From positions 496,001 through 560,000 of the forward strand of contig NZ_FORV01000001.1 in assembly GCF_900114095.1 (NCBI RefSeq): DNA of 64,000 bases, given 5' to 3'. Under the pieces are notes generated by a model. The model made no database searches. It was not told the origin of the DNA and saw only the letters and a program-made list of their open reading frames with translations. Each line of letters starts with the position of its first letter. Within the stretch, counting starts at the first letter, position 1. The stretch is from Sphingomonas sp. NFR04 (GTDB taxonomy: Bacteria; Pseudomonadota; Alphaproteobacteria; Sphingomonadales; Sphingomonadaceae). Below are positions 8,326 to 16,479 of this stretch, piece after piece. A program made the position numbers and the translations under genes.

Positions 8326-8570
8326 CAGAAGGTTTGCAGCCTATCAGCATCAACTTAGATGCTACCGAAACAACTGCTCTGCCTTAATGGTTCCACTTAA
8401 CCTAAATCATCTTCGCATATTCAACAGGTTAAATCTAATCGTTACGTCACGATCATCGGGAACAAAGATGAAGAAGAAGCTGTTTGCTTCATCGGCGAAT
8501 GGTTTCTCTACCAAGTCATCATTTTGTCACGACTTACCTAGGTTAGTTTCAAAGGCAGGAAAGCATCGAC
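8326..8570. promoter_or_regulatory. AT-rich divergent intergenic region of the inositol/CgeB cluster
   Basis: This 245-base gap separates the two halves of the cluster and is clearly richer in A and T than its surroundings. It contains an inverted repeat TTAACCT (8397-8403) with AGGTTAA (8426-8432). A hairpin GATGAAG/CTTCATC spans 8467-8493. A GGAAC (8459-8463) lies 17 bases before TGTT (8481-8484), one mismatch from a general-stress EcfG promoter. A PHO-box-like repeat at 8513-8530 is listed separately. I see no open reading frame worth calling. It probably drives both operons. Confidence 0.55.
8513..8530 (+). promoter_or_regulatory. Candidate PHO box upstream of the epimerase/CgeB operon
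   Basis: AAGTCAT-CATT-TTGTCAC has the layout of a PhoB site: two 7-base direct repeats of CTGTCAT type separated by four AT-rich bases. Five of seven bases match in the first unit and six of seven in the second. It ends 40 bases before the ATG of the first gene of the plus operon, a normal position for PhoB activation. No phoB or phoR gene is in the window, so control by PhoB is inferred. Confidence 0.5.
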
Positions 8571-9686
8571 ATGGCGGAAAAGGTGCTCGTAACGGGCGGT
8601 GCGGGGTTTATCGGGTGCCAGGTTTCGGCCGAGCTTCTGCGAAGAGGCCATCAGGTTCGCGTGCTCGATTCCATGCTGGAGCAGGTCCATGGTGACCGCG
8701 AACGGCCCGAAGCACTGGACTCCGACGTCGAACTGATCCGCGCCGATGTGCGCGACGGCGATGCCGTCGCCCGCGCGCTGCAGGGCGTCGACAGCGTCAT
8801 CCACCTCGCCGCGGAAGTCGGCGTCGGCCAGTCGATGTACGAAGTCGAGCGCTATACCTCCACCAACGATGTCGGCACCGCGGTGCTGTTCGAGCGGCTG
8901 ATCGATACCCCCGTGCGCCGTGTGGTCACCGCCTCGTCGATGAGCATCTATGGCGAGGGCCTCTACCGCGATGCCGACGGCAAGCTCGTCGAGAATGCCG
9001 AGCGCGGCATCGTTCGCGACGGCCAGCAGCAGTGGAACCCGCTCGACGCGCAGGGCCGCCCGCTGGAGCCGGTCGCCACGCCCGAGTGGAAGCGCCCGAG
9101 CCTCGCCTCGATCTACGCGCTCAACAAATATGTGCAGGAGCGCACCACCCATATCATGGGCGCCCCTTATGGCATCGAGACCGCGTGCCTGCGCCTGTTC
9201 AACGTCTATGGCCCCGGCCAGGCGCTGTCGAACCCCTATACCGGCGTGCTGGCGATCTTCGCCTCGCGGCTGCTCAACGGCCAGCGCCCGATGATCTTCG
9301 AGGATGGCGAGCAGCGCCGCGACTTTGTCCATGTCAGCGACGTCGCCCGCGCCTTTGCCGACGCGCTCACCTTGCCCCAGGCCGCCGGCCAGACCTTCAA
9401 CATCGGCTCGGGCGACGATCGCTCGGTGACGCAGGTCGCCGAAGCGCTTGCCCGTGCGATGGGCCGCAACGATGCTGCGCCGGAGATCGTCGGCAAGACG
9501 CGCGTTGGCGATATCCGCCACTGTTTCTGCGATACCAGCCTCGCCCGCGAGAAGCTCGGCTTCGAAGCGCGGCAGGATTTCGAGACCGGCCTCGCCGAGC
9601 TTGCCGACTGGGTGCAGCAGCAGACTGCCGAGGACCGTGTCGGCCAGGCGCGTGCCGAGCTCGAGAAGCGGGGCCTGGTCGCATGA
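8571..9686 (+). CDS. NAD-dependent epimerase/dehydratase (UDP-glucose 4-epimerase-like SDR)
   Basis: A 371-residue extended short-chain dehydrogenase acting on a nucleotide sugar. The NAD motif TGGAGFIG is near the N-terminus, the catalytic serine region is ASSMSIYG, and the Tyr-Lys pair is in YALNKY (near residue 186). The sugar-binding half contains LRLFNVYGPGQ and RRDFVHVSDVARA. The exact reaction, 4-epimerisation or another, cannot be read from these motifs. An insertion around residues 130-170 is longer than in GalE. AGGA precedes the ATG by 11 bases. It starts the plus operon, behind the PHO-box-like site, and overlaps the next SDR gene by four bases. Confidence 0.88.
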   Translation: MAEKVLVTGGAGFIGCQVSAELLRRGHQVRVLDSMLEQVHGDRERPEALDSDVELIRADVRDGDAVARALQGVDSVIHLAAEVGVGQSMYEVERYTSTNDVGTAVLFERLIDTPVRRVVTASSMSIYGEGLYRDADGKLVENAERGIVRDGQQQWNPLDAQGRPLEPVATPEWKRPSLASIYALNKYVQERTTHIMGAPYGIETACLRLFNVYGPGQALSNPYTGVLAIFASRLLNGQRPMIFEDGEQRRDFVHVSDVARAFADALTLPQAAGQTFNIGSGDDRSVTQVAEALARAMGRNDAAPEIVGKTRVGDIRHCFCDTSLAREKLGFEARQDFETGLAELADWVQQQTAEDRVGQARAELEKRGLVA

Positions 9687-10768
9687 ACGGCGGGGACGAA
9701 CGGCCGATCCTGATCACCGGCGGCGCCGGCTTCATCGGATCGAACCTTGCCGACCGGCTGGCGCGCCAGGGCGAGACGGTGGTGATCTATGACGCGCTGC
9801 GCCGCCCCGGCGTCGAGCGGAACCTCGCCTGGCTGCAGGCGCGGCACGGGGACAAGATCCGCCCGCTGATCGCCGACATCCGCGAAACGACCAAGCTGGT
9901 CGAGGCGGTGCGCTCCGCCCGCGCGGTGTTCCACTTCGCCGCGCAGGTGGCGGTGACCACCAGCCTCACCGATCCGACCGCCGATTTCGAGGTCAACATC
10001 GCCTCGACCTTCGCGCTGCTCGAAGCGGCCCGCACCGCCGCCGCCCCGCCGCCGGTGATCTTCGCTTCGACCAACAAGGTCTATGGCGATCTCGCCGACC
10101 TGGAGTTCGAGTTGGGCGACAACGGCTATCAGCCCGTCGACCGCGACGTGCATGCCAGCGGCATCGGCGAGGCGCGGCCGCTCGACTTCCACACACCCTA
10201 TGGCTGCTCCAAGGGCGCGGCCGACCAATATGTGCTCGACTATGCCCGCAGCTACGGCCTGCCGACCGCGGTGCTGCGGATGAGCTGCATCTACGGCCAG
10301 CGCCAGATGGGCACCGAGGACCAGGGCTGGGTCGCGCATTTCCTGATCCGCGCGCTCGAAGGCGCGCCGATCACGCTGTACGGCGATGGCCATCAGGTGC
10401 GCGACATTCTCGATGTGTCGAACGCCGTTGACGCGTATCTCGCCGCGTGGCGACAGATCGATCGGGTGTCGGGCCAGGCCTTCAACCTCGGCGGCGGCCC
10501 CGCCAATGCGGTAAGCCTGCGCACGCTGCTCGCGCATGTCGAGACGATCACCGGCCGCCCGCTCGACCTCCACTTCGACGATTGGCGCGCGGGCGACCAG
10601 CGCTATTTCGTTGCGGATACCAGCAAGGCACGCGCGGCGCTGGGGCTCGGTACGCCAACCGGCTGGCAGGACGGCGTCACCGCCCTCGCCCGCTGGCTCG
10701 GCGAAGAGCGCGGCCTGACGATCGGGCGTCCACTGCAGCGCGAGCGCATGGCGACGGCCGCGCTGTGA
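9683..10768 (+). CDS. CDP-paratose 2-epimerase-like SDR
   Basis: A 361-residue extended SDR with TGGAGFIGSN at the N-terminus, FASTNKVYG, and the catalytic pair in TPYGCSKGAADQYVLDY. The block MSCIYGQRQMGTEDQGWVAH is characteristic of the CDP-paratose/CDP-tyvelose 2-epimerase (RfbE/TyvE) branch, where the 2-hydroxyl of a nucleotide sugar is epimerised. Whether a CDP- or UDP-sugar is used here is unknown, since no CDP-sugar synthesis genes are in view. The ATG overlaps the stop of the upstream SDR (ATGA), confirming the start. The next gene begins two bases after its stop. Confidence 0.85.
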   Translation: MNGGDERPILITGGAGFIGSNLADRLARQGETVVIYDALRRPGVERNLAWLQARHGDKIRPLIADIRETTKLVEAVRSARAVFHFAAQVAVTTSLTDPTADFEVNIASTFALLEAARTAAAPPPVIFASTNKVYGDLADLEFELGDNGYQPVDRDVHASGIGEARPLDFHTPYGCSKGAADQYVLDYARSYGLPTAVLRMSCIYGQRQMGTEDQGWVAHFLIRALEGAPITLYGDGHQVRDILDVSNAVDAYLAAWRQIDRVSGQAFNLGGGPANAVSLRTLLAHVETITGRPLDLHFDDWRAGDQRYFVADTSKARAALGLGTPTGWQDGVTALARWLGEERGLTIGRPLQRERMATAAL

Positions 10769-10770
10769 CC

Positions 10771-11886
10771 ATGGCTGTGCCGCTGCGACTGCTGCTCACC
10801 ACCGACACGGTCGGTGGCGTGTGGCAGTACAGCATCGATCTTGCCGGCGCGCTGGCTGAACACGGCGTCGAAACGGTGCTGGTCCAGCTTGGGCCCGCGC
10901 CCAACGATGCGCAGCGGGCAGAGGCGCAGGCCATCCCCAAGGTCACGTTCCTGGAGACGGGACTGCCGCTCGATTGGCTGAGCAACGGCCCTGCCCCGGT
11001 GCTTGCGGCGGGCGCGGAGATCGGCGGCCTGGCACGGCTGCACGGCGTCGATCTCGTGCAGCTCAACATGCCCACGCTGGGAGCTTCGGCGGATCCCGGC
11101 GTGCCGGTGCTGGCGGTGACCCATGGCTGCGTCTCCACCTGGTGGCAACACGGCCGGCCGGGCTTGCCGCTCGACCCGAGCTTCGCCTGGCACCGGGCGC
11201 TGACCGAACAAGGCCTGCGCGCGGCCGATCGGGTCGTCGCTCCGTCTGCCGGTTATGCCCAGGTCGTGCAGGACTATTACGGCCTGCCCGTCCCGCCGAC
11301 GGTGGTGCACAACGGCCGCGCCCCGCTGGTGACGCCCCAGCACGAACCCGCGCAGGACTGCGTGCTGACCGTCGGTAGGCTGTGGGATTCGGTAAAGGGC
11401 GCCGAATTGCTGGACATGGTGGCGGGGCAACTCTCGGTGCCCTTCCATGCCGCCGGTGCCGCGACCGGCCCCCACGGCGAAACCGTTCGGCTGGAGAACC
11501 TGCATCTGCTCGGCCAGCTGGACAGTGCAGCACTCGCCAAGCGCCTCGCCGCCCGCCCGGTCTTCGTTTCCGCCGCCTGTTTCGAGCCGTTCGGACTTGC
11601 CGTGCTCGAAGCAGCGGCTGCCGGATGCGCGCTGGTGCTGGCCGACATCCCCGTCTTTCGCGAGCTGTGGGAAGGCGCCGCCCTGTTCGTGCCGCCCCGC
11701 GACGCCATCGCCTACCACGCAGCCATCGAGCAGCTGATCGGTGATCTCGCTTTGCGCCGCAGCCTGGGCGACGGCGCTGCCGAGCGCGCGCGCCGCTACA
11801 CGCCCACCCGCATGGCCGACGCCATGCTCCCCCTCTACCGCCAGCTCCTCGCCGAGCGCGCGCCCGCCGGAAAGGTCGCGGCATGA
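10771..11886 (+). CDS. GT4-type glycosyltransferase
   Basis: A 371-residue GT-B glycosyltransferase. The N-terminal domain starts with LRLLLTTDTVGGVWQYSIDLA, a glycine loop plus helix typical of GT4 acceptor domains. The C-terminal half has the nucleotide-sugar motif ACFEPFGLAVLEAAAAGCAL, with the paired glutamates of the E-x7-E motif, followed by VLADIPVFRELW. It has no signal or transmembrane span and should act in the cytoplasm. The ATG lies two bases after the previous stop; an in-frame GTG at 10765 overlapping that stop is an alternative. Acceptor and donor are unknown. Inositol phosphate is one candidate acceptor, because some GT4 enzymes such as MshA use it. Confidence 0.87.
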   Translation: MAVPLRLLLTTDTVGGVWQYSIDLAGALAEHGVETVLVQLGPAPNDAQRAEAQAIPKVTFLETGLPLDWLSNGPAPVLAAGAEIGGLARLHGVDLVQLNMPTLGASADPGVPVLAVTHGCVSTWWQHGRPGLPLDPSFAWHRALTEQGLRAADRVVAPSAGYAQVVQDYYGLPVPPTVVHNGRAPLVTPQHEPAQDCVLTVGRLWDSVKGAELLDMVAGQLSVPFHAAGAATGPHGETVRLENLHLLGQLDSAALAKRLAARPVFVSAACFEPFGLAVLEAAAAGCALVLADIPVFRELWEGAALFVPPRDAIAYHAAIEQLIGDLALRRSLGDGAAERARRYTPTRMADAMLPLYRQLLAERAPAGKVAA

Positions 11887-13133
11887 AGATCGTCTATTTT
11901 ACCCATTCGCTCGCCTCGTGCTGGAACCATGGCAATGCCCATTTCCTGCGCGGCGTGCTCAGCGAGCTGATCGCGCGCGGCCATGACGTGAAGGTCTGGG
12001 AGCCGGAGGACGCCTGGAGCCTCACCAACCTGCTCGCCGATCATGGCCAGGCTGGTCTGGCGCCCTATCGCGACGCCTATCCCGAACTGAATTCCCACAC
12101 CTATACGCCGATGTGCACGCCGGCGGAGATGATCGGAGACGCCGATCTGGTGATCGTTCACGAATGGAATGATCCCAAGCTGGTTTCCCGCATTGGCCAT
12201 GCGCGGGCGATGGGTGGCAAGTTCACCCTGTTGTTCCACGACACCCACCACCGCGCCGTCAGCGAGCCTGCCGCGATGCAGGCCTATGACCTCAACGATT
12301 ACGACGGCGTGCTCGCCTTCGGGCAGACGCTGGCCGAGGTCTATCGCGGCTGGGGCTGGGGCAATCGCGTCTGGGTGTGGCACGAGGCCGCCGATCTGCG
12401 GCGCTTCCAGCCGCCCGCGCGGGAGGGCATGCGCGAGGGCCTGGTCTGGATCGGAAACTGGGGCGATGGCGAGCGCACCGAGGAGCTCGAGCGCTTCCTG
12501 TTCCAGCCCGCCGCCGAGGCCCGCCTGCCGCTCGACATCTTCGGCGTCCGCTACCCGGACGAGGCCAAGGCGATGCTCGCCCGGCACGGCGCGCGCTATC
12601 ATGGCTGGGCGCCCAATGCCCGCGCGCCGGAGATCTTCGCCCGACACCTCGCGACCGTGCACGTGCCGCGGCGCTATTATGCGACGATCCTGCCGGGCAT
12701 CCCCACGATCCGCGTGTTCGAGGCGCTGGCCTGCGGCATCCCGCTGGTCTCCGCCCCCTGGGACGATGCCGAGCACCTGTTCCGCCCCGGCACCGACTAT
12801 CTGGTCGCGCGCGACGGTGCGGAGATGACCCGCCACCTTACCGCGCTTCGTGACGATCCCGACCTCCGCGCCTCGCTGGTCGCCAACGGCCTGGAGACGA
12901 TCCGCACCCGCCACAGCTGCGCGCACCGCGTCGACGAACTGCTCGCCATCGTTGCAGGCCTGAAATCTCCCCTCCCGCTTGCGGGAGGGGTTGGGGGAGG
13001 GACTGACGTGGGGGCTCTATCCCGCACGTCGCCGCACGCCCAGCCGCTCTCCCCTCCCCCGACCCCTCCCGCGAGCGGGAGGGGAGCGCAGACGATTAGC
13101 GCCGGACACCTCAATACCAAGGACGCCGCATGA
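11883..13133 (+). CDS. CgeB-like glycosyltransferase with a repeat-derived C-terminal tail
   Basis: A 416-residue GT-B protein of the CgeB-like group. It begins KIVYFTHSLASCWNHGNAHF and contains VFHDTHHRAVS-type and HEAADLRRFQPP segments. The C-terminal donor-site block is RVFEALACGIPLVSAPW. The catalytic domain ends near residue 360 (VDELLAIVAGL). The last 56 residues are encoded largely by a palindromic repeat (12967-13086) and are low-complexity Pro, Gly and Ser, ending in LNTKDAA. The frame stays open through the repeat and the stop overlaps the next start by four bases. The upstream junction is also ATGA. Donor and acceptor are unknown. Confidence 0.85.
   Translation: MKIVYFTHSLASCWNHGNAHFLRGVLSELIARGHDVKVWEPEDAWSLTNLLADHGQAGLAPYRDAYPELNSHTYTPMCTPAEMIGDADLVIVHEWNDPKLVSRIGHARAMGGKFTLLFHDTHHRAVSEPAAMQAYDLNDYDGVLAFGQTLAEVYRGWGWGNRVWVWHEAADLRRFQPPAREGMREGLVWIGNWGDGERTEELERFLFQPAAEARLPLDIFGVRYPDEAKAMLARHGARYHGWAPNARAPEIFARHLATVHVPRRYYATILPGIPTIRVFEALACGIPLVSAPWDDAEHLFRPGTDYLVARDGAEMTRHLTALRDDPDLRASLVANGLETIRTRHSCAHRVDELLAIVAGLKSPLPLAGGVGGGTDVGALSRTSPHAQPLSPPPTPPASGRGAQTISAGHLNTKDAA
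12967..13086. repeat. Palindromic repeat inserted within a coding sequence
   Basis: Two 35-base arms, 12967-13001 and 13052-13086, are inverted copies with two mismatches. Each contains the hairpin CCCCTCCCGC/GCGGGAGGGG. The element lies inside the 3' end of the CgeB-like gene and is translated without a stop. A very similar pair lies at 52855-53014 and a single unit at 2093-2116. Insertion in frame, keeping the coupled ATGA junction downstream, suggests the tail is tolerated. Confidence 0.8.
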
Positions 13134-14218
13134 AGATCGCATTCTACGGATCCAGCCTGCTCTCCTCCTACTGGAACGGCGCCGCGACCTATTATCGCGG
13201 CATCCTCAAGGCATTGGCCGCCCGCGGTTACGACATCACCTTCTACGAACCGGACGCGTTCGAGCGCCAGCAGCACCGCGATATCGATCCGCCGTCCTGG
13301 GCCAAGGTCGTGGTCTATCCGGCGAGCGACGAGGGTCTACGCAGCGTCCTTGCCGAGGCCCACAAGGCCGATGTGGTGGTGAAGGCCAGCGGCGTCGGCG
13401 TGTTCGATCGCGAGCTGATCGAAGCGATGCGCACCGCGCCGCGCCCCGATGCGCTCCGCATCTTCTGGGATGTCGATGCCGCCGCCACGCTCGACGAGAT
13501 GCGCGGTGATCCCGCCCATCCCGTCCGCGCCACGCTCCCCGACATCGACCTGGTCCTCACCTATGGCGGCGGGCCGCCGGTAATCGACGCCTATACCGCG
13601 ATGGGCGCGCGCGAGTGCATCCCGGTGTACAATGCGCTCGACCCCGAGACGCACCACCCCGCCCCCGCCGATCCGCGCTTCACCGCCGACCTCGCGCTGC
13701 TCGCCAACCGGCTGCCCGATCGCGAGGCGCGGATCGAGGAGTTCTTCCTCCGCGCCGCTGCGCTCGCGCCCGATCGCCGCTTCCTGCTCGGCGGCAATGG
13801 CTGGCACGACAAGGACATGCCGGGGAACGTCCGCGCGATCGGCCATGTCGGTACCGCCGACCACAATGCCTTCAACTGCACGCCGCAGGCGGTGCTCAAC
13901 GTCGCCCGCGATTCGATGGCGGCTATCGGCTTCTCCCCCGCTACCCGCGTGTTCGAGGCCGCTGGCGCCGCTGCCTGCCTGATCACCGATGCGTGGGAAG
14001 GGATCGAGCTGTTCCTCAAGCCCGATGCCGAAGTGCTGGTCGCCCGCGACGGGCAGGACGTGGCCGAGCATCTCGCCGCGCTCACCCCCGAACGCGCCCG
14101 CGCCATCGGCCAAGCCGCCAAGGCCCGCGTGCTTGCCGAGCACAGCTACGACCTCCGCGGCGCGCAGGTCGACGCGATCCTCAAGTCCCACAAGCCCCGC
14201 GAAAGGAAAGCGGCATGA
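13130..14218 (+). CDS. CgeB-like glycosyltransferase, second of three
   Basis: A 362-residue GT-B protein, related to its two neighbours. The start KIAFYGSSLLSSYWNGAATY matches the opening of the previous gene in pattern (K-I-x-x-Y/F, S-x-W-N-G/H). The donor-site block is RVFEAAGAAACLITDAWEG, followed by ELFLKPDAEVLVARDGQDV. CgeB-type proteins were first noted in Bacillus subtilis, where cge genes affect the spore surface glycan; the reaction of this one is unknown. No membrane segment is present. Both junctions are 4-base overlaps. Tandem arrangement of three similar enzymes suggests duplication followed by specialisation. Confidence 0.85.
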   Translation: MKIAFYGSSLLSSYWNGAATYYRGILKALAARGYDITFYEPDAFERQQHRDIDPPSWAKVVVYPASDEGLRSVLAEAHKADVVVKASGVGVFDRELIEAMRTAPRPDALRIFWDVDAAATLDEMRGDPAHPVRATLPDIDLVLTYGGGPPVIDAYTAMGARECIPVYNALDPETHHPAPADPRFTADLALLANRLPDREARIEEFFLRAAALAPDRRFLLGGNGWHDKDMPGNVRAIGHVGTADHNAFNCTPQAVLNVARDSMAAIGFSPATRVFEAAGAAACLITDAWEGIELFLKPDAEVLVARDGQDVAEHLAALTPERARAIGQAAKARVLAEHSYDLRGAQVDAILKSHKPRERKAA

Positions 14219-16314
14219 AGCTGATCGTCCTCGGCCTCAGCCTCGGCTCCTCCTGGGGCAATGGCCATGCCACCACCTTCCGCGCCCTGCTCCGCGCGTT
14301 CTCCGCACGGGGACATGACGTGCTGTTCCTGGAGCGCGAGGTGCCCTGGTACGCCGGCGCGCACCGCGATCTGGTCGATCCCGATTTCTGCCGGCTCGAA
14401 TATTACCGCACGCTCGCGGATCTCGACGCCTGGCGCGATGCGATCGCGGAGGCCGATGCGGTAATCGTCGGCTCCTATGTGCCGGACGGTGTGGAGGTCG
14501 GCGCGTTCGTCCAGGGCACCGCGAAGGGCGTTACTGCCTTTTACGACATCGACACGCCGGTCACCCTCGCCAAGCTGGCGCGCGGCGAGTTCGAGTATCT
14601 CACCCAGGCGCTGATCCCCGGCTACGACGTCTATCTCAGCTTCACCGGGGGCCCGACGCTCGACCGGATCGAACGCGAGCTCGGCAGCCCCACCGCCCGC
14701 GCGCTCTATTGCTCGGTCGACACCGACGCCTATCGCCCGCTCGATGTCGCCAAGCGGTGGGATCTCACCTATCTCGGCACCTACAGCCCCGATCGCCAGC
14801 CGACGCTGGAGAAGCTGCTGCTCGAACCCGCGCGCCGCTGCCCGGAGAAGCGCTTCGCCGTCGCAGGCCCGCAATATCCGGACGAGATCGACTGGCCGGC
14901 CAATGTCGAGCGGATCGAGCATCTCCCGCCGGCCGAGCATCCCGGCTTCTATTCCGCCTCGCGGATGACGCTGAACGTCACCCGCGCCGACATGATAGCG
15001 GCCGGCTGGTCGCCCTCGGTGCGGCTGTTCGAGGCGGCGGCGTGCGGCACGCCGATCCTGTCGGATCGCTGGGAAGGCATTGAGAGCCTGTTCGTTCCCG
15101 GCGACGAGATCCTGCTCGCCGACACCACCCAGGACGCGATCGCCGCTCTGAACCGCGATGCCGAAGCGATCGGCACGGCCGCGCGCCGCCGCCTGTTCGA
15201 AGGCCATGACGCGGCGCACCGCGCCGCCGAGCTCGAAGCCCATCTCAACGAAGCAAGAGCGCGGCCTCGCGGCACGCGCCCCGAGAGGAATGCCCCGATG
15301 AACACCGATACTGAGAAGTCGCTGATCCTGGTCGCCGGGGGCGCGGGCTTTATCGGCTCGCACCTCTGCGCCGAGCTGCTCGACCGCGGCGAGCAGGTGG
15401 TTTGCCTCGACAGCCTCCAGACCTCGAACCTGTCCAACCTGCGCGGGCTGGAGGGCCGCCCCGGCTTCGAATTCGTCCGCGGCGACATTGTCGACGAACT
15501 GCCGGCAACCATCCTGGAACGTGCGCATCGCTTCAAGCAAATCTACAACCTCGCCTGCGCCGCCTCGCCGCCGCAATATCAGGTCGATCCCGAGCATACG
15601 ATGCTAACCAACGTGGTTGGTACCGATCGCCTGCTGCGGCTCGCCTCCGAGGCAGGTGCACGGTTCCTGCTAACCTCCACCTCGGAGGTCTATGGCGATC
15701 CGGAGATGCATCCGCAGCGCGAGGAGTATCGCGGCTGGGTAAGCTGCACCGGCCCGCGCGCCTGCTATGACGAAGGCAAGCGCGCCGCCGAGGCGCTGAC
15801 CTATGATTTCTGCCGCAGCGGAAGGGCGGAAGTGCGGGTGGCGCGGATCTTCAACACCTATGGCCCGCACATGCACTTCGACGATGGGCGCGTCGTCTCG
15901 AACCTGATCGTCCAAGCACTTTCCGGCAAGCCGCTCACGCTCTACGGTGACGGGAGCCAGACCCGAAGCTTCTGCTATGTTTCGGACCTGGTACGGGGCC
16001 TTATCCTGCTAATGAATAGCGATATCACCGGTATGGAGCCGATAAATCTCGGTAATCCCCATGAAATCACGGTCGAAGCGCTGGCGGAGATTATCGCAAG
16101 CTTCACCGGCAGCAGCGCTGCTATTGAATATCATCCGCTACCCACGGATGATCCTCGTCGGCGCAAACCCGATATCGCGCGTGCGCTCGCACTGCTCGGC
16201 TGGGAACCGCGCGTTTCGTTGGCAGAGGGGCTCGAGCGGACCTGCGCCTGGTTCGCGCAGGCAATGGACGTGCCCCTTCCGCAGACCGCGGCTCTCGAAG
16301 TAGCCGCCGAATAA
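14215..16314 (+). CDS. Fusion: CgeB-like glycosyltransferase + UDP-glucuronate decarboxylase
   Basis: One uninterrupted 699-residue frame. Residues 1-355 are a third CgeB-like glycosyltransferase (LIVLGLSLGSSWGNGHATTF; donor block LFEAAACGTPILSDRWEG). Residues from about 362 are a UDP-glucuronate decarboxylase-type SDR: AGGAGFIGSH, LACAASPPQYQ, STSEVYGDPEMHPQ, the catalytic pair in CYDEGKRAAE, and ARIFNTYGPHMH. This enzyme normally makes UDP-xylose. An internal ATG at 15298 has AGAGGA eight bases upstream, so a separate decarboxylase may also be made. The glycosyltransferase half may use the UDP-xylose directly, which is inference. Last gene of the operon. The junction to the previous gene is ATGA. 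Confidence 0.85.
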   Translation: MKLIVLGLSLGSSWGNGHATTFRALLRAFSARGHDVLFLEREVPWYAGAHRDLVDPDFCRLEYYRTLADLDAWRDAIAEADAVIVGSYVPDGVEVGAFVQGTAKGVTAFYDIDTPVTLAKLARGEFEYLTQALIPGYDVYLSFTGGPTLDRIERELGSPTARALYCSVDTDAYRPLDVAKRWDLTYLGTYSPDRQPTLEKLLLEPARRCPEKRFAVAGPQYPDEIDWPANVERIEHLPPAEHPGFYSASRMTLNVTRADMIAAGWSPSVRLFEAAACGTPILSDRWEGIESLFVPGDEILLADTTQDAIAALNRDAEAIGTAARRRLFEGHDAAHRAAELEAHLNEARARPRGTRPERNAPMNTDTEKSLILVAGGAGFIGSHLCAELLDRGEQVVCLDSLQTSNLSNLRGLEGRPGFEFVRGDIVDELPATILERAHRFKQIYNLACAASPPQYQVDPEHTMLTNVVGTDRLLRLASEAGARFLLTSTSEVYGDPEMHPQREEYRGWVSCTGPRACYDEGKRAAEALTYDFCRSGRAEVRVARIFNTYGPHMHFDDGRVVSNLIVQALSGKPLTLYGDGSQTRSFCYVSDLVRGLILLMNSDITGMEPINLGNPHEITVEALAEIIASFTGSSAAIEYHPLPTDDPRRRKPDIARALALLGWEPRVSLAEGLERTCAWFAQAMDVPLPQTAALEVAAE

Positions 16315-16479
16315 AATCAATGGGTTCCGCGTTTATCGTGCATCCGCCCTGCCCCTAAGGCCGTAGTTCCTTTCGCCAGTTTGCGGCGGATATATGGAAA
16401 CGCCGCGCCCCACCCTGCCGCGCGCCCTCGGGACGCGGCACCGGCGCGGCCTTATGCCTGGCGAGAGGAACGATATCGG

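Noticed and set aside
12967..13086. Spaced palindromes that could suggest a small CRISPR array
   Set aside because: There are only two arms in opposite orientation with one spacer. Similar pairs occur elsewhere singly and no cas genes are present.
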